A DNA stretch of 64,000 nucleotides from Candidatus Enterococcus moelleringii. Lineage in GTDB: Bacteria; Bacillota; Bacilli; Lactobacillales; Enterococcaceae. Within the stretch, counting starts at the first letter, position 1, and each line of letters begins with the position of its first letter. Positions 53,933 through 62,799 of the stretch are shown here, one piece after another. A program made the translations under genes and the position numbers. The DNA lies in NCBI RefSeq assembly GCF_017377575.1, contig NZ_JAFREM010000016.1, positions 62,001 to 126,000 on the forward strand. Reading direction: 5' to 3'. The notes beneath the pieces are model-generated. The model ran no database searches. It worked only from the letters and a program-made list of their open reading frames with translations, and was not told where the DNA came from.

Positions 53933-56710
53933 ATGGGAAAAAAACGAGTATACGAATTTGCCAAAGAAGTTAATCAATCAAGTAAGGATGTTGTAGAAAA
54001 GGCCAACACAATGGGAATCGATGTGACGAATCACATGGGCGCGTTATCGAATGAGGATGAGTCAAAATTGAAGAAGGCTTTTACTGGAAATGAACAACAA
54101 CCAAAACCAGCAAATACTCAAGCAAAACCAGCAGCTAACCAGCACGAAAAACCAAAATTTAAGAGCTCAAAAAATAACCCAAATTTCCAAAATAGAAAAG
54201 GAAATCAAGACAGCGTGAGAAATTCAAACGATAAACCACAAAATCGCCCGAATCAGGGCAACCGCCAAGGACAAGGCCAACAAGGTCAACGTCCGGCAAA
54301 CCAAGGACAAAATCGTCCAGCTCAAGGCCAGGGTCAGCAACAACGCCCTCAAGGTCAAGGCGGACAGCAGCGTCCAGCTAACAACCAAGGACAACGCCCA
54401 AATCAACAACAAGGTCAGCGTCCAGCTCAAGGTCAGGGACAACAACGTCCACAAGGTCAAGGCGGACAACAGCGTCCAGCTAACAACCAGGGACAACGCC
54501 CTAACCAAAATCAAGGTCAACGTCCAAACCAAGGCCAAGGCGGACAAAATCGCCCGAACCAAAACCAAGGACAGCGTCCGGCCAATAATCAAGGCCAAAG
54601 ACCAAATCAAAGCCAAGGCCAACGTCCAGCTCAAGGTCAAGGCGGACAAAATCGTCCAAACCAAAACCAAGGACAGCGTCCAGCAAATACACAGGGCCAA
54701 CGCCCAGCACAAAGCCAAGGTCAAAGACCAGCGGCTCAAGGCGGACAAGGCCAAAGACCAGCAGCTCAAGGTGGCGGCGGACAAGGTGGAACAAGCCAAA
54801 ACCGCAACCGTAACAATAACTACGGCAACCAAAACCGCAACAATAATTTTGGCGGCAACCGCAATAAGAACAAATTCAATAAAAAAGGTAAAAAAGGCAA
54901 GTATCAACCAAGCCAAAAACCGCCAGTACCAGCACGTAAATTCCGTGAATTGCCTGAAGTACTAGAATATACTGTGGGCATGAACGTGGCAGACATTGCT
55001 AAGAAAATTTATCGTGAACCAGCGGAAATCATTAAGAAATTATTCTTGATGGGGGTTGCAGTTAACCAAAACCAACCGTTGGATAAAGATACGATTGAAT
55101 TATTAGCAACAGACTACGGCATCGAAGCGCAAGAAAAGGTTCAGATTGATATTGCTGATATCGACCGGTTCTTTGAAGCAGAAGATGTGAATGAAGAAAA
55201 CTTGGTACCGCGTCCTCCAGTTGTTACAATTATGGGACACGTCGATCATGGTAAAACAACCTTGCTGGATACTTTACGTCATTCTCGCGTTACAAGCGGT
55301 GAAGCCGGCGGAATCACTCAGCATATCGGGGCTTACCAAATCGATATTAACGGCAAACCAATCACTTTCTTGGATACACCAGGACACGCGGCCTTCACCA
55401 GCATGCGTGCTCGGGGAGCAAGTATCACCGATATTACGATTTTAGTGGTAGCTGCTGATGACGGTGTTATGCCGCAAACAGTGGAAGCTATCAACCATGC
55501 GAAAGCGGCGAAAGTGCCGATTATCGTAGCGGTAAACAAAATCGACAAACCAGGTGCCAATCCTGACCGTGTAATGCAAGAACTAAGTGAACATCAATTA
55601 GTTTCTGAAGCATGGGGCGGCGACACTATCTTTGTACAAATTTCCGCGAAATTCAATCAAAACATTGAAGAATTGCTGGAAATGATTCTGTTAGTGGCTG
55701 AAGTGGAAGATTTGAAAGCAGATCCTACCCAACCAGCGATCGGTACAGTCATCGAAGCACGCCTAGACAAAGGTAAAGGACCAGTTGCGACATTGCTTGT
55801 TCAACAAGGTACCTTAAAAGTAGGAGATCCAATCGTGGTTGGTGATTCTTACGGCCGGGTTCGGGTTATGACCAATGATATTGGTCGTCGTGATAAAACC
55901 GCTGGACCAGCAACACCAGTGGAAATTACTGGTCTAAATGATGTTCCTCAAGCCGGAGACCGCTTTGCTGTCTTTGCAGATGAAAAAACTGCACGGGCTG
56001 CCGGAGAAGAACGGGCGAAACGTTCATTGCAAGAGCACCGTACTTCAAATGCTCGGGTAACTTTGGACAACTTGTTCGAATCACTTAAAGAAGGCGAATT
56101 GAAGGACGTTAACGTGATTATTAAAGCGGACGTTCAAGGTTCGGCGGAAGCATTGGCTGCCTCATTGAAAAAAATCGACGTTGAAGGTGTACGAGTAAAC
56201 ATCGTCCATTCAGCGGTTGGTGCCATCAATGAAAGTGACGTAACCCTTGCTGCGGCAAGTAATGCGATCATTATCGGCTTTAACGTACGACCTACACCTC
56301 AAGCGAAACAACAAGCTGACGGTGAAGAAGTAGATATTCGTTTACACCGGATTATTTACCAAGCCATCGATGAAATTGAAACAGCGATGAATGGTATGCT
56401 TGATCCTGAGTACGAAGAAAAAATTACTGGTCAAATGACCGTTCGTGAAACCTACAAAGTTTCTAAAATCGGTACAATTGCCGGCTGTTATGTTAATGAA
56501 GGCAGCATCTCTCGCGACAGCGGAGTGCGGGTTATTCGCGACAGCATCGTTATTTTTGAAGGCAAGCTAGCTAGCTTGAAACGCTTCAAGGATGATGTGA
56601 AGGAAGTCAAAATGGGCTACGAATGTGGTGCCATGGTTGAAAACTTCAATGACCTTAAGGTTGATGATGTGATCGAAGCCTTCATCATGCAAGAAATCAA
56701 GAAAGCCTAA
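53933..56710 (+). CDS. infB: Translation initiation factor IF-2
   Basis: 925 residues. The IF2-N domain ([20 protein letters not shown]) is followed by a low-complexity region from about 50 to 325 made of Gln, Gly, Arg, Pro and Asn, then a second IF2-N-like helix domain, and the GTPase with G1 in [19 protein letters not shown]3 DTPGHAAFT and G4 NKID. Domains II, III ([20 protein letters not shown]) and the fMet-tRNA-binding C-terminus are complete. The total length exceeds the roughly 800 residues I remember for E. faecalis, mainly because of the repeats. It is the main product of the operon. Confidence 0.96.
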   Translation: MGKKRVYEFAKEVNQSSKDVVEKANTMGIDVTNHMGALSNEDESKLKKAFTGNEQQPKPANTQAKPAANQHEKPKFKSSKNNPNFQNRKGNQDSVRNSNDKPQNRPNQGNRQGQGQQGQRPANQGQNRPAQGQGQQQRPQGQGGQQRPANNQGQRPNQQQGQRPAQGQGQQRPQGQGGQQRPANNQGQRPNQNQGQRPNQGQGGQNRPNQNQGQRPANNQGQRPNQSQGQRPAQGQGGQNRPNQNQGQRPANTQGQRPAQSQGQRPAAQGGQGQRPAAQGGGGQGGTSQNRNRNNNYGNQNRNNNFGGNRNKNKFNKKGKKGKYQPSQKPPVPARKFRELPEVLEYTVGMNVADIAKKIYREPAEIIKKLFLMGVAVNQNQPLDKDTIELLATDYGIEAQEKVQIDIADIDRFFEAEDVNEENLVPRPPVVTIMGHVDHGKTTLLDTLRHSRVTSGEAGGITQHIGAYQIDINGKPITFLDTPGHAAFTSMRARGASITDITILVVAADDGVMPQTVEAINHAKAAKVPIIVAVNKIDKPGANPDRVMQELSEHQLVSEAWGGDTIFVQISAKFNQNIEELLEMILLVAEVEDLKADPTQPAIGTVIEARLDKGKGPVATLLVQQGTLKVGDPIVVGDSYGRVRVMTNDIGRRDKTAGPATPVEITGLNDVPQAGDRFAVFADEKTARAAGEERAKRSLQEHRTSNARVTLDNLFESLKEGELKDVNVIIKADVQGSAEALAASLKKIDVEGVRVNIVHSAVGAINESDVTLAAASNAIIIGFNVRPTPQAKQQADGEEVDIRLHRIIYQAIDEIETAMNGMLDPEYEEKITGQMTVRETYKVSKIGTIAGCYVNEGSISRDSGVRVIRDSIVIFEGKLASLKRFKDDVKEVKMGYECGAMVENFNDLKVDDVIEAFIMQEIKKA
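54238..54790 (+). repeat. Degenerate coding repeat in infB ([12 protein letters not shown] units)
   Basis: About 185 residues built from short units such as [15 protein letters not shown] and NQNQGQRPN. At DNA level phrases like GGTCAAGGCGGACAA and CAGCGTCCAGCTAAC recur with synonymous changes, so selection acts on composition while the array can change by slippage. It has no charged-acidic residues and is strongly basic. Confidence 0.85.
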
Positions 56711-56728
56711 AAAAAGGAGGCAGTTTTT

Positions 56729-57076
56729 ATGCCTAACTATCGAGATCGTCGCGTCGCTCAAGAAATTTTGAAGGAAGTCAATGACATCCTGCGCAAACGG
56801 GTACGTGATCCACGAGTTCAAGACGTGAATATCACTGACGTGCGTGTGACAGGAGATTTGCAGCAGGCCACCATTTTTTACAGCCTGCTGTCAGACAAAG
56901 CTTCTGACAAACAAAAAGCGCAAGCTGGATTGGATAAGGCAACAGGCTTAATTCGCCGAGAATTAGGTCAGGCCCTTTCAATTTATAAGACGCCTGAATT
57001 GATCTTTCAATTGGATGAATCCGTCGAGTACGGTTCAAAAATTGATCAGATGATTCGCGATCTAAATAAAGAGTAA
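56729..57076 (+). CDS. rbfA: Ribosome-binding factor A
   Basis: 115 residues, a KH-like fold acting in late 16S rRNA/30S maturation. The start [20 protein letters not shown] and the block [20 protein letters not shown] are conserved, as is LRRELGQ-like [29 protein letters not shown] precedes the ATG. It is the last gene of the operon and is followed by a strong terminator. Confidence 0.95.
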   Translation: MPNYRDRRVAQEILKEVNDILRKRVRDPRVQDVNITDVRVTGDLQQATIFYSLLSDKASDKQKAQAGLDKATGLIRRELGQALSIYKTPELIFQLDESVEYGSKIDQMIRDLNKE

Positions 57077-57082
57077 AGAAGG

Positions 57083-57116
57083 ACCTGAGTGAGCACGTTT
57101 CACTCAGGTTTTTTTT
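57083..57116 (+). terminator. Terminator of the rimP-rbfA operon
   Basis: ACCTGAGTGA and TCACTCAGGT form a perfect stem around GCACGTT, followed by eight T residues. Confidence 0.92.
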
Positions 57117-57186
57117 GCAAAATTTAGTATTTCCTGTTAAAGTGTAGGAAGTTTTAAGCGGTAGCTTAAGGAGGAAGTTGGAGAAA

Positions 57187-57483
57187 ATGACAACAGAATT
57201 TGATGAACGCATGCGCAGTCTGCATGCTCAATACCTAGATTGTTCTCCTGAAGAAAGAAAATTCATCAAACAATATATGAAGAAGAATAATTTACTTTTG
57301 TATCGTAAAACAGAGCGTATGAAGCATGACCTCTTGCGGATGGAAGCCAAGCGGGCGCAGCTTTCTTTAGACGGCGAGTCGAAGGAATTAACGGAATTGG
57401 AAAAACGGATTGTTGACAAGAAAACGGAATTTTTGAAGATTTTAGCGAAGGTTAGAGAGAAGCAGTTTTTAGCTAAGCGATGA
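57187..57483 (+). CDS. Hypothetical helical protein coupled to the antiporter
   Basis: 98 residues, almost entirely charged and helical: DERMRSLHAQYLDCSPEERK then KQYMKKNNLLLYRKTERMKH, and a Lys/Glu-rich coiled-coil-like C-terminus ending REKQFLAKR. I recognise no family and see no membrane segment. AAGGAGG is 12 bases before ATG 57187, a little long, and 3 before a TTG at 57178; the ATG is preferred. The stop overlaps the antiporter start by 4 bases, so it is translated with it and may be a cytosolic partner. Confidence 0.7.
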   Translation: MTTEFDERMRSLHAQYLDCSPEERKFIKQYMKKNNLLLYRKTERMKHDLLRMEAKRAQLSLDGESKELTELEKRIVDKKTEFLKILAKVREKQFLAKR

Positions 57484-59558
57484 TCTTAATTGAGATTATT
57501 ATTTTTCTTGCCATTACCATCACGCTATCCAATGTTTTAGCGAAGGTATTCCCATCCATTCCGATGTTTATGATTCAGATTGTCCTGGGGATTTTGTTGG
57601 GGCTGACAGAAATTGGTCGTTCCATTAATTTTGAACCAGAAGTATTTTTAGTAATGATTATTGCGCCGCTGCTTTTCCGCGAGGGAGAAACGGCGGACAT
57701 TCCCGCTATTTTAAAGCATAGCGGGACGATTTTGTTTCTGGCCTTTGGCGGAGTGATTCTGACGTTGGTGAGTCTCGGCTTTGCATTGCATGGCCTGCTG
57801 CCGACGATTCCGCTAGCTGCTTGTTTGGCTTTTGGGGCAGCGTTAGGTCCAACTGATGCGGTGGCGGTGAATTCGCTGGCGAAACGTTTGAAGATGCCGG
57901 ATTCGGTGATGCACATCTTGGAAGGTGAAGGCCTTTTGAATGATGCATCTGGCGTTACGGCCTTTCAGTTTGCCGTGGCGGCCTTAATGACTGGGCATTT
58001 TTCAGCAACGGAGGCGTCGTTGACTTTGCTGCTTTCTACCTTAGGGGGCGTTTTGGCCGGAGTCGTCGTCGTTTATCTGAAGCGTCAATCGATTCAATTG
58101 ATCGAACGGATTTCCGCTCGCGACATTACCGGCTATTTATTGATTGAGCTGACTTTGCCCTTTTTGGCCTATTTAGTGGCGGAAATTTTCCACTCTTCCG
58201 GGATTATTGCGGCAGTGGTTTGTGGTGTTTTGGAGTCGCGGGGCTTTCGTAAAATCAGCCTGTTTGATGCCGAGCTGTCCAATGTGACGGAAACTAGCTG
58301 GCAAACCATCAGCTTTACCTTGAATGCGCTGGTGTTTTTGTTTTTAGGGATTGAATTATCCCAGGTGTTTTCACCGATTTGGAACAGCGAAACCTATTCT
58401 AACCTGCATTTGTTTTTCATTGTGGTACTTTTGACGGCGCTGCTTTTCTTGATTCGCTTTTTATTTATTACCTTGTTTTACACAATTACCAAAGGGTTGA
58501 AGCAAACCCATCGGCATTTGCATGAGCGTTTGTTGTTGACCGTTGGCGGGGTAAAAGGAACCGTCAGTATTGCGACGATTTTCATTTTACCAGCGGTGAT
58601 TGGCGGGGTAGATTTCCCTGAGCGTTCGCTGCTGCTGTTTATTACGGCTTGTGTGACGTTTTTGAGTTTGATTATGGGAATGATTTTACTGCCGATTCTC
58701 TCCGATGGCGAAGTCACGCCGGTGGCTAATCCACGGCAAATGGAGATTTATCGGGAAGTGATTGCTTGTCTGGAAGAGGATCTGGAAACGCGGGAGCTGT
58801 CGGAAAAAGAAAATTTTGCGATTCAGGCGGTGATTACCAATTATCAGGACCATATTCAAGAGCTCTTCACCGATACTATGTCTGACAGCAGTCAGCAGGA
58901 GTTTCAAGAGGTACAGGCTTTGATGCTGTCGATTGAGCGGGATGGTTTGGATGAGAGCTATCGCAAGCGGAAAATCAATATGGATTCTTATCGTTTGTAT
59001 TCGCTGTTTATTTCCCGTTTTCAAAATTCGATTCCTCATCAAATTTTATCCTTTCTCAGCTTTTGGATCATTGTGGTTCAACGAATTATTCGCGTGATTT
59101 TGCATCCGAGGCTGTTTTGGCAGCGGCGGCAGGCACGAGGTCTACGCCGGGTGATTGACCGTCAGGATGTTTCGGCGGTACGAGAAGTTTTCTTGAAAAA
59201 CAGTCAGACGATTTTGGCTAGTTTGGAAAATTTGCGGGATGTGTATGACGAAGACTTGATTGATTTCTTCGTGGAGGAGCGCAGAAACTTAATGGAGCAG
59301 GTGGACAAGCGGGGCTTGTTCGGCACCATTTTGATTCAGCAGGATCCCATGTACACCAAGGAATTGCTGCGGGGCTATTATTTGGAACGGAAAATTATTG
59401 ACGAGCATGAGAGTCGGGATGAAATTTCCACCTTTGAAGCCAATGATTATCGGCATCGGGTCAATATGCTGGAATCCTACGCGATGCGTCAGCCGGCTGA
59501 TCCGCCGTTTCGTTTTATTATGCGGAAGAAAAAACCAGAAAAACCGAAAGAAGAATAA
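57480..59558 (+). CDS. CPA1-family sodium/proton antiporter
   Basis: 692 residues. The first 400 form a 12-helix cation/proton antiporter with the family motifs APLLFREGETADIPAI, FGAALGPTDAVAVNSLAKRL and EGEGLLNDASGVTAFQFAVA, in which the ND pair carries ion transport. The remaining 290 residues are cytosolic and charged, ending RKKKPEKPKEE, and could sense pH or ions. It resembles YjcE/NhaP-type proteins of Firmicutes. It probably helps in Na+ or K+ tolerance and pH homeostasis. It is coupled to the small helical protein upstream. Confidence 0.92.
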   Translation: MILIEIIIFLAITITLSNVLAKVFPSIPMFMIQIVLGILLGLTEIGRSINFEPEVFLVMIIAPLLFREGETADIPAILKHSGTILFLAFGGVILTLVSLGFALHGLLPTIPLAACLAFGAALGPTDAVAVNSLAKRLKMPDSVMHILEGEGLLNDASGVTAFQFAVAALMTGHFSATEASLTLLLSTLGGVLAGVVVVYLKRQSIQLIERISARDITGYLLIELTLPFLAYLVAEIFHSSGIIAAVVCGVLESRGFRKISLFDAELSNVTETSWQTISFTLNALVFLFLGIELSQVFSPIWNSETYSNLHLFFIVVLLTALLFLIRFLFITLFYTITKGLKQTHRHLHERLLLTVGGVKGTVSIATIFILPAVIGGVDFPERSLLLFITACVTFLSLIMGMILLPILSDGEVTPVANPRQMEIYREVIACLEEDLETRELSEKENFAIQAVITNYQDHIQELFTDTMSDSSQQEFQEVQALMLSIERDGLDESYRKRKINMDSYRLYSLFISRFQNSIPHQILSFLSFWIIVVQRIIRVILHPRLFWQRRQARGLRRVIDRQDVSAVREVFLKNSQTILASLENLRDVYDEDLIDFFVEERRNLMEQVDKRGLFGTILIQQDPMYTKELLRGYYLERKIIDEHESRDEISTFEANDYRHRVNMLESYAMRQPADPPFRFIMRKKKPEKPKEE

Positions 59559-59562
59559 ACGG

Positions 59563-59605
59563 TCCCTGTCCAGCACTTGATGCTGGGCGGGGATTTTCTT
59601 TTTTA
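59563..59605 (+). terminator. Terminator of the antiporter gene
   Basis: CCCTGTCCAGCA pairs with TGCTGGGCGGGG around CTTGA and is followed by TTTTCTTTTTT. Confidence 0.85.
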
Positions 59606-59650
59606 GAGACATTTTTCAAAAGTTTAGGTAAAGTTTAGATGGATTTATTG

Positions 59651-59687
59651 AGGCCGGGGAGTTTGTGCGGCCTTTCTTGTCTTTTAT
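59651..59687 (+). terminator. Possible second hairpin before truB
   Basis: AGGCCG and CGGCCT enclose an 11-base loop and are followed by TTCTTGTCTTTT. It may be a back-up terminator; it overlaps the truB -35 region. Confidence 0.4.
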
Positions 59688-59698
59688 CCATTTAGCTA

Positions 59699-59707
59699 TG
59701 GTATAAT
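59699..59707 (+). promoter_or_regulatory. Extended -10 promoter of truB-ribF
   Basis: TGGTATAAT is a perfect extended -10. TTGTCT lies 19 bases upstream as a weak -35. Confidence 0.72.
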
Positions 59708-59743
59708 GGCAACGTTGAAATTTTTAGAAAATGGAGCGATAAA

Positions 59744-60664
59744 ATGGACGGGATCTTACCTTTATGGAAGGAACGTGGCATGACTAGTCACGATTGCGTG
59801 TTTAAGCTGCGCAAGATTTTAAAAATGAAAAAAATTGGTCATGGCGGTACCCTCGATCCGGATGTAGATGGCGTCCTGCCGATTTGTGTCGGTAAAGGCA
59901 CCAAGGTGATTGAATACCTGCAGGACAGCGGGAAGATCTACGAGGGCGAGATTACGTTGGGTTATTCTACCACGACGGAAGATGCCAGCGGGGATACGGT
60001 TGAGCAGAAAACTGTGACGGAACCTTTGACTGAAGCTCAGATCGATGAAGCGATGGCAGCATTTGTTGGAACGATTACGCAAATTCCGCCGATGTATTCA
60101 GCGGTGAAGGTGAATGGGAAAAGATTGTATGAATACGCGCGGGCTGGTGAGGAAGTTGAACGGCCGAAACGTCAGGCGGAGATTTATTCTTTCCAGCGTG
60201 TGAGTGAGCCGACTTTTAACCAAGAAGCGGGTACCCAGACTTGGCGCTTTCAAGTATCCTGCGGCAAGGGGACCTATGTGCGGACATTAGCGGTGGATTT
60301 AGGCGCGGCTTTAGGCTATCCGGCTCATATGTCGGATTTGACTCGCTTAGCCAGCGGCGGCTTTTCGGCCGGGCAAGCAACGACCTTGGCTCAGGTGCAG
60401 CAGCTGATGGAAGAGGATCGGATGGCGGAGATTTTGCAGCCGATTGAGACGGCGGTGAAGGACTTTCCGCGAATTGATTTGTCGGATGCGTTGTGGCTAA
60501 AGGTGAAAAATGGTCAACTGATGCCAACGAAGGAATTGGGCTTGGCGGCTATGCCAGACGAGTTGGTTGCGTTATTTTATCAAGATAAACTAGTAAGTTT
60601 ATATGCTGAGCACCCGCAGCGAAATGGCTGGCTGAAGCCCAGCAAAGTCATTCGGAATGAATAA
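59744..60664 (+). CDS. truB: tRNA pseudouridine(55) synthase
   Basis: 306 residues. It makes pseudouridine 55 in the T-loop of tRNAs. The catalytic aspartate is in KIGHGGTLDPDVDGVLPICV, and further motifs are QIPPMYSAVKVNGKRLYEYA and VSCGKGTYVRTLAVDLGAAL. The C-terminal PUA-like domain is complete. In many Firmicutes it follows rbfA directly; here the antiporter pair has come between. It is followed by ribF after about 40 bases. Confidence 0.96.
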   Translation: MDGILPLWKERGMTSHDCVFKLRKILKMKKIGHGGTLDPDVDGVLPICVGKGTKVIEYLQDSGKIYEGEITLGYSTTTEDASGDTVEQKTVTEPLTEAQIDEAMAAFVGTITQIPPMYSAVKVNGKRLYEYARAGEEVERPKRQAEIYSFQRVSEPTFNQEAGTQTWRFQVSCGKGTYVRTLAVDLGAALGYPAHMSDLTRLASGGFSAGQATTLAQVQQLMEEDRMAEILQPIETAVKDFPRIDLSDALWLKVKNGQLMPTKELGLAAMPDELVALFYQDKLVSLYAEHPQRNGWLKPSKVIRNE

Positions 60665-60706
60665 GATATTTTAGTCAATTAGCATAATGAATATGAGGGG
60701 GATATG

Positions 60707-61642
60707 ATGGAAATAATTAAATTACGCCACCCCTATCAGACGGCGGAAATTCCGGCTGCTGATGTGGTGCTGGTTTTAGGCTTTTTTGATGGCGTTCATC
60801 GCGGCCACCAGGAAGTGATTGAAACAGGACGGAAAATTGCGGACGAGAAGAATTTGAAGCTGGCGGTAATGACCTTCAACCAGCATCCGGCGGTGGTTTT
60901 CCAAAAAGTGGATCGTAATCCGGTGAAATATTTGTCGAATTTGACCCAAAAGGAAGAATTGATGGCTCGCTTGGGAGTAGATTTCTTGTATGAAGTGGCC
61001 TTTACCTCGGCCTTTGCCGCGCAGCCGCCTCAAGAATTTGTGGATCAGTATATTGTTGGTCTGCACGCGAAAGTTGCGGTGTCTGGCTTTGATTATACTT
61101 TTGGCAAGGGCGCCAAAGCGGCGGTTTCTCATTTGCCTGAGTATGCCAAAGGACGCTTTGAAGTGGTGACGGTGCCTAAACAAGTGGATCAGGATGAAAA
61201 AATCAGCTCTTCCCGAATTCGTCAGCTGTTGACAGATGGCAATTTAGAAGAAGCGAATCGCTTGTTAGGGTATGCTTATGAAACTAGCGGAACCGTGATC
61301 CATGGTGATGCTCGGGGTCGCGAATTAGGCTATCCAACGGCCAACATTCAATCGGATGATCAGATGGTGCTGCCTAAAGTGGGCGTTTACGTTAACGAAA
61401 TTCTGGTAGGCGGACACTGGTATCCAGCGATGGGTTCGATTGGACACAACGACACCTTTGGCCCTCATCGCAGAAAAACCGTGGAGTTGAACATCATAGA
61501 TTTCGATCAAGATATTTACGGTGAAGAGGTTCGAGTTCGCTGGCTGCATTTCATTCGCGGACAAGTGAAGTTCAATTCAGCCGAAGAGCTAATTGCCCAG
61601 CTGGATGCCGACGAAAAAGAGACGAGAGACTATTTTGCTTAA
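60707..61642 (+). CDS. ribF: Bifunctional riboflavin kinase/FAD synthetase
   Basis: 311 residues. The N-terminal adenylyltransferase has LGFFDGVHRGHQEVIETGRK and VAVSGFDYTFGKGAKAAVSH plus ISSSRIRQLL; the C-terminal riboflavin kinase has HGDARGRELGYPTANIQ and the catalytic HRRKTVELNIIDFDQDIYGE. It makes FMN and then FAD. Two ATGs are available; 60707 is 6 bases after the GAGGGGG and is preferred over 60704. It forms the usual truB-ribF pair and has its own terminator. Confidence 0.96.
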   Translation: MEIIKLRHPYQTAEIPAADVVLVLGFFDGVHRGHQEVIETGRKIADEKNLKLAVMTFNQHPAVVFQKVDRNPVKYLSNLTQKEELMARLGVDFLYEVAFTSAFAAQPPQEFVDQYIVGLHAKVAVSGFDYTFGKGAKAAVSHLPEYAKGRFEVVTVPKQVDQDEKISSSRIRQLLTDGNLEEANRLLGYAYETSGTVIHGDARGRELGYPTANIQSDDQMVLPKVGVYVNEILVGGHWYPAMGSIGHNDTFGPHRRKTVELNIIDFDQDIYGEEVRVRWLHFIRGQVKFNSAEELIAQLDADEKETRDYFA

Positions 61643-61652
61643 ATTGCACAGA

Positions 61653-61698
61653 AGAGAAGATCATTATGCCCAAGGGTGTGGTGGTCTTCTCTTTTTTT
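61653..61698 (+). terminator. Terminator of truB-ribF
   Basis: AGAGAAGATCA pairs with TGGTCTTCTCT (one G-U) and runs into seven T residues. Confidence 0.88.
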
Positions 61699-61722
61699 CG
61701 TTGTGCAGTAACTTGCAAAAAA

Positions 61723-61767
61723 AAATTTCCATTTTTTAACCGTTTTCGGTGCATAAAATGGAAATTT
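61723..61767 (-). terminator. Orphan hairpin with minus-strand T-run
   Basis: AAATTTCCATTTT and AAAATGGAAATTT are perfect complements, with an inner ACCG-TTTT-CGGT stem. On the minus strand the stem is followed by a run of T residues, so it would end leftward transcription; no leftward gene is visible to its right. Confidence 0.6.
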
Positions 61768-61927
61768 TAAAATCGAGGTCCTTTAATGACGCGGAAAAGT
61801 AGTGTTTTTTATGTTAAAAATCCTTATTTTGGAGCATTTGACATTGTCGATTATTTTGCATATTCTATAAGCGGTGATAATATGAAACGGTTACAAAAAT
61901 AGCGTAAATGAGTTGGATTAGAATGGA

Positions 61928-61939
61928 AAAAGCGCTTTT
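61928..61939. promoter_or_regulatory. Palindrome AAAAGCGCTTTT, possible operator
   Basis: A perfect 12-base palindrome. Its centre recalls catabolite-responsive elements (cre), but the outer TG/CA bases are absent. Confidence 0.3.
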
Positions 61940-61942
61940 AAG

Positions 61943-61985
61943 AACAAAGTGACTAACAAGAGATAACGAATGTAGTCACTTTGTT
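61943..61985. repeat. 13-base inverted repeat with 17-base loop
   Basis: AACAAAGTGACTA (61943-61955) and TAGTCACTTTGTT (61973-61985) are perfect complements. The following TCTTGGG is a poor T-run, so it is either a weak terminator or ends of a small vanished element. Confidence 0.6.
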
Positions 61986-62339
61986 TCTTGGGTGAATGTA
62001 AAACATTGATGAAATAGTTATTTTTTGCTTGTTGTTGGTATCTTAAAACATAGTCGATAATAATTTGGATAGTTACGTATTACTTTACTTCCCGCTAGTA
62101 AATGTTGTTATAACGGAGTTTTTGCTGTCTGTCGGATTTTTATATTCTTCGATAGTATCTAGAGTTCTATCGACAGGACTAGCTTCGAAAAAAATGCTAA
62201 TAAAAATGCCGTATTCATGGTCTTTTGAAAAAGAACGTGAAAAAATAATTAAAATCACTATTGACAATTCTCATATTATGATTTAGCCTATAGTCGTCGA
62301 CACTCATAAAAAATGTAAAAAAAGAAGGAGGTTTGCAAA

Positions 62340-62723
62340 TTGCAAAGAAATACTTTACCCACCGCGAAATTGTTCCAGCTTCAGCGAAATACTTTAGAAA
62401 AACGTATTGGTGACTATTACGACGAGACGAGCGATGCAAAGACTACCATCAAATATTTAGTCGCTCTGCAAATTCGCGATGAATTAAGCACGGAGGATTT
62501 CAGCTTCGTCTTAAGCGAGCTGGTCCGTCATATTTTCTTAAAAACCAAGACAACCCGCGCCCTGCGCCGCTATTATTATTTATTTTTAGATTATTTTACC
62601 GCCAAGGAATGGAAGCACTTAACTTCCCGTCTGTTTACTGTCAAACGCTTTGTCACAGAAAAAATCACCAAATTGATGGACCTAATTGAAGAAGTCCGTC
62701 CCGAAGCTTTTGCTGTACCTTGA
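62340..62723 (+). CDS. Hypothetical basic helical protein
   Basis: 127 residues beginning with TTG 9 bases after GAAGGAGG, a strong ribosome site. It is basic and helical with no membrane segment or signal peptide: KRIGDYYDETSDAKTTIKYL, LSTEDFSFVLSELVRHIFLK, then the aromatic RALRRYYYLFLDYF. I recognise no family. The spacing and orientation suggest an operon with the DUF2922-type gene 76 bases downstream. Basic charge and helical content would fit nucleic-acid or partner-protein binding, which is inference. Confidence 0.65.
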   Translation: MQRNTLPTAKLFQLQRNTLEKRIGDYYDETSDAKTTIKYLVALQIRDELSTEDFSFVLSELVRHIFLKTKTTRALRRYYYLFLDYFTAKEWKHLTSRLFTVKRFVTEKITKLMDLIEEVRPEAFAVP

Positions 62724-62799
62724 AGAGATAAAAGTGAAACCGGAAACAAACTGACTAAATTGACATAGATACCCTAAAACGAAAGGAATGATTGGATAA

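Larger units (their letters stand above)
61699..62339. other. Gene-free region with orphan inverted repeats
   Basis: No reading frame here has a credible ribosome site. It contains a 13-base inverted repeat (61723-61767), the palindrome AAAAGCGCTTTT (61928-61939) and a 13-base inverted repeat AACAAAGTGACTA/TAGTCACTTTGTT (61943-61985). A TTGACA at 62261 may be the -35 of the next gene, but no -10 is well spaced. Confidence 0.6.

Noticed and set aside
54224-54916. 230-codon Leu/Ala-rich minus-strand frame opposite infB
   Set aside because: Antisense image of the Gln/Gly/Pro/Arg repeats; the apparent membrane-protein composition is an artefact.
61881-61895. cre-like sequence TGAAACGGTTACA
   Set aside because: It is one base short of the 14-base cre consensus, with the central CG out of register.
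62065-62286. 73-codon frame in the gene-free stretch after ribF
   Set aside because: No ribosome site; overlaps small inverted repeats and looks like random AT-rich sequence.
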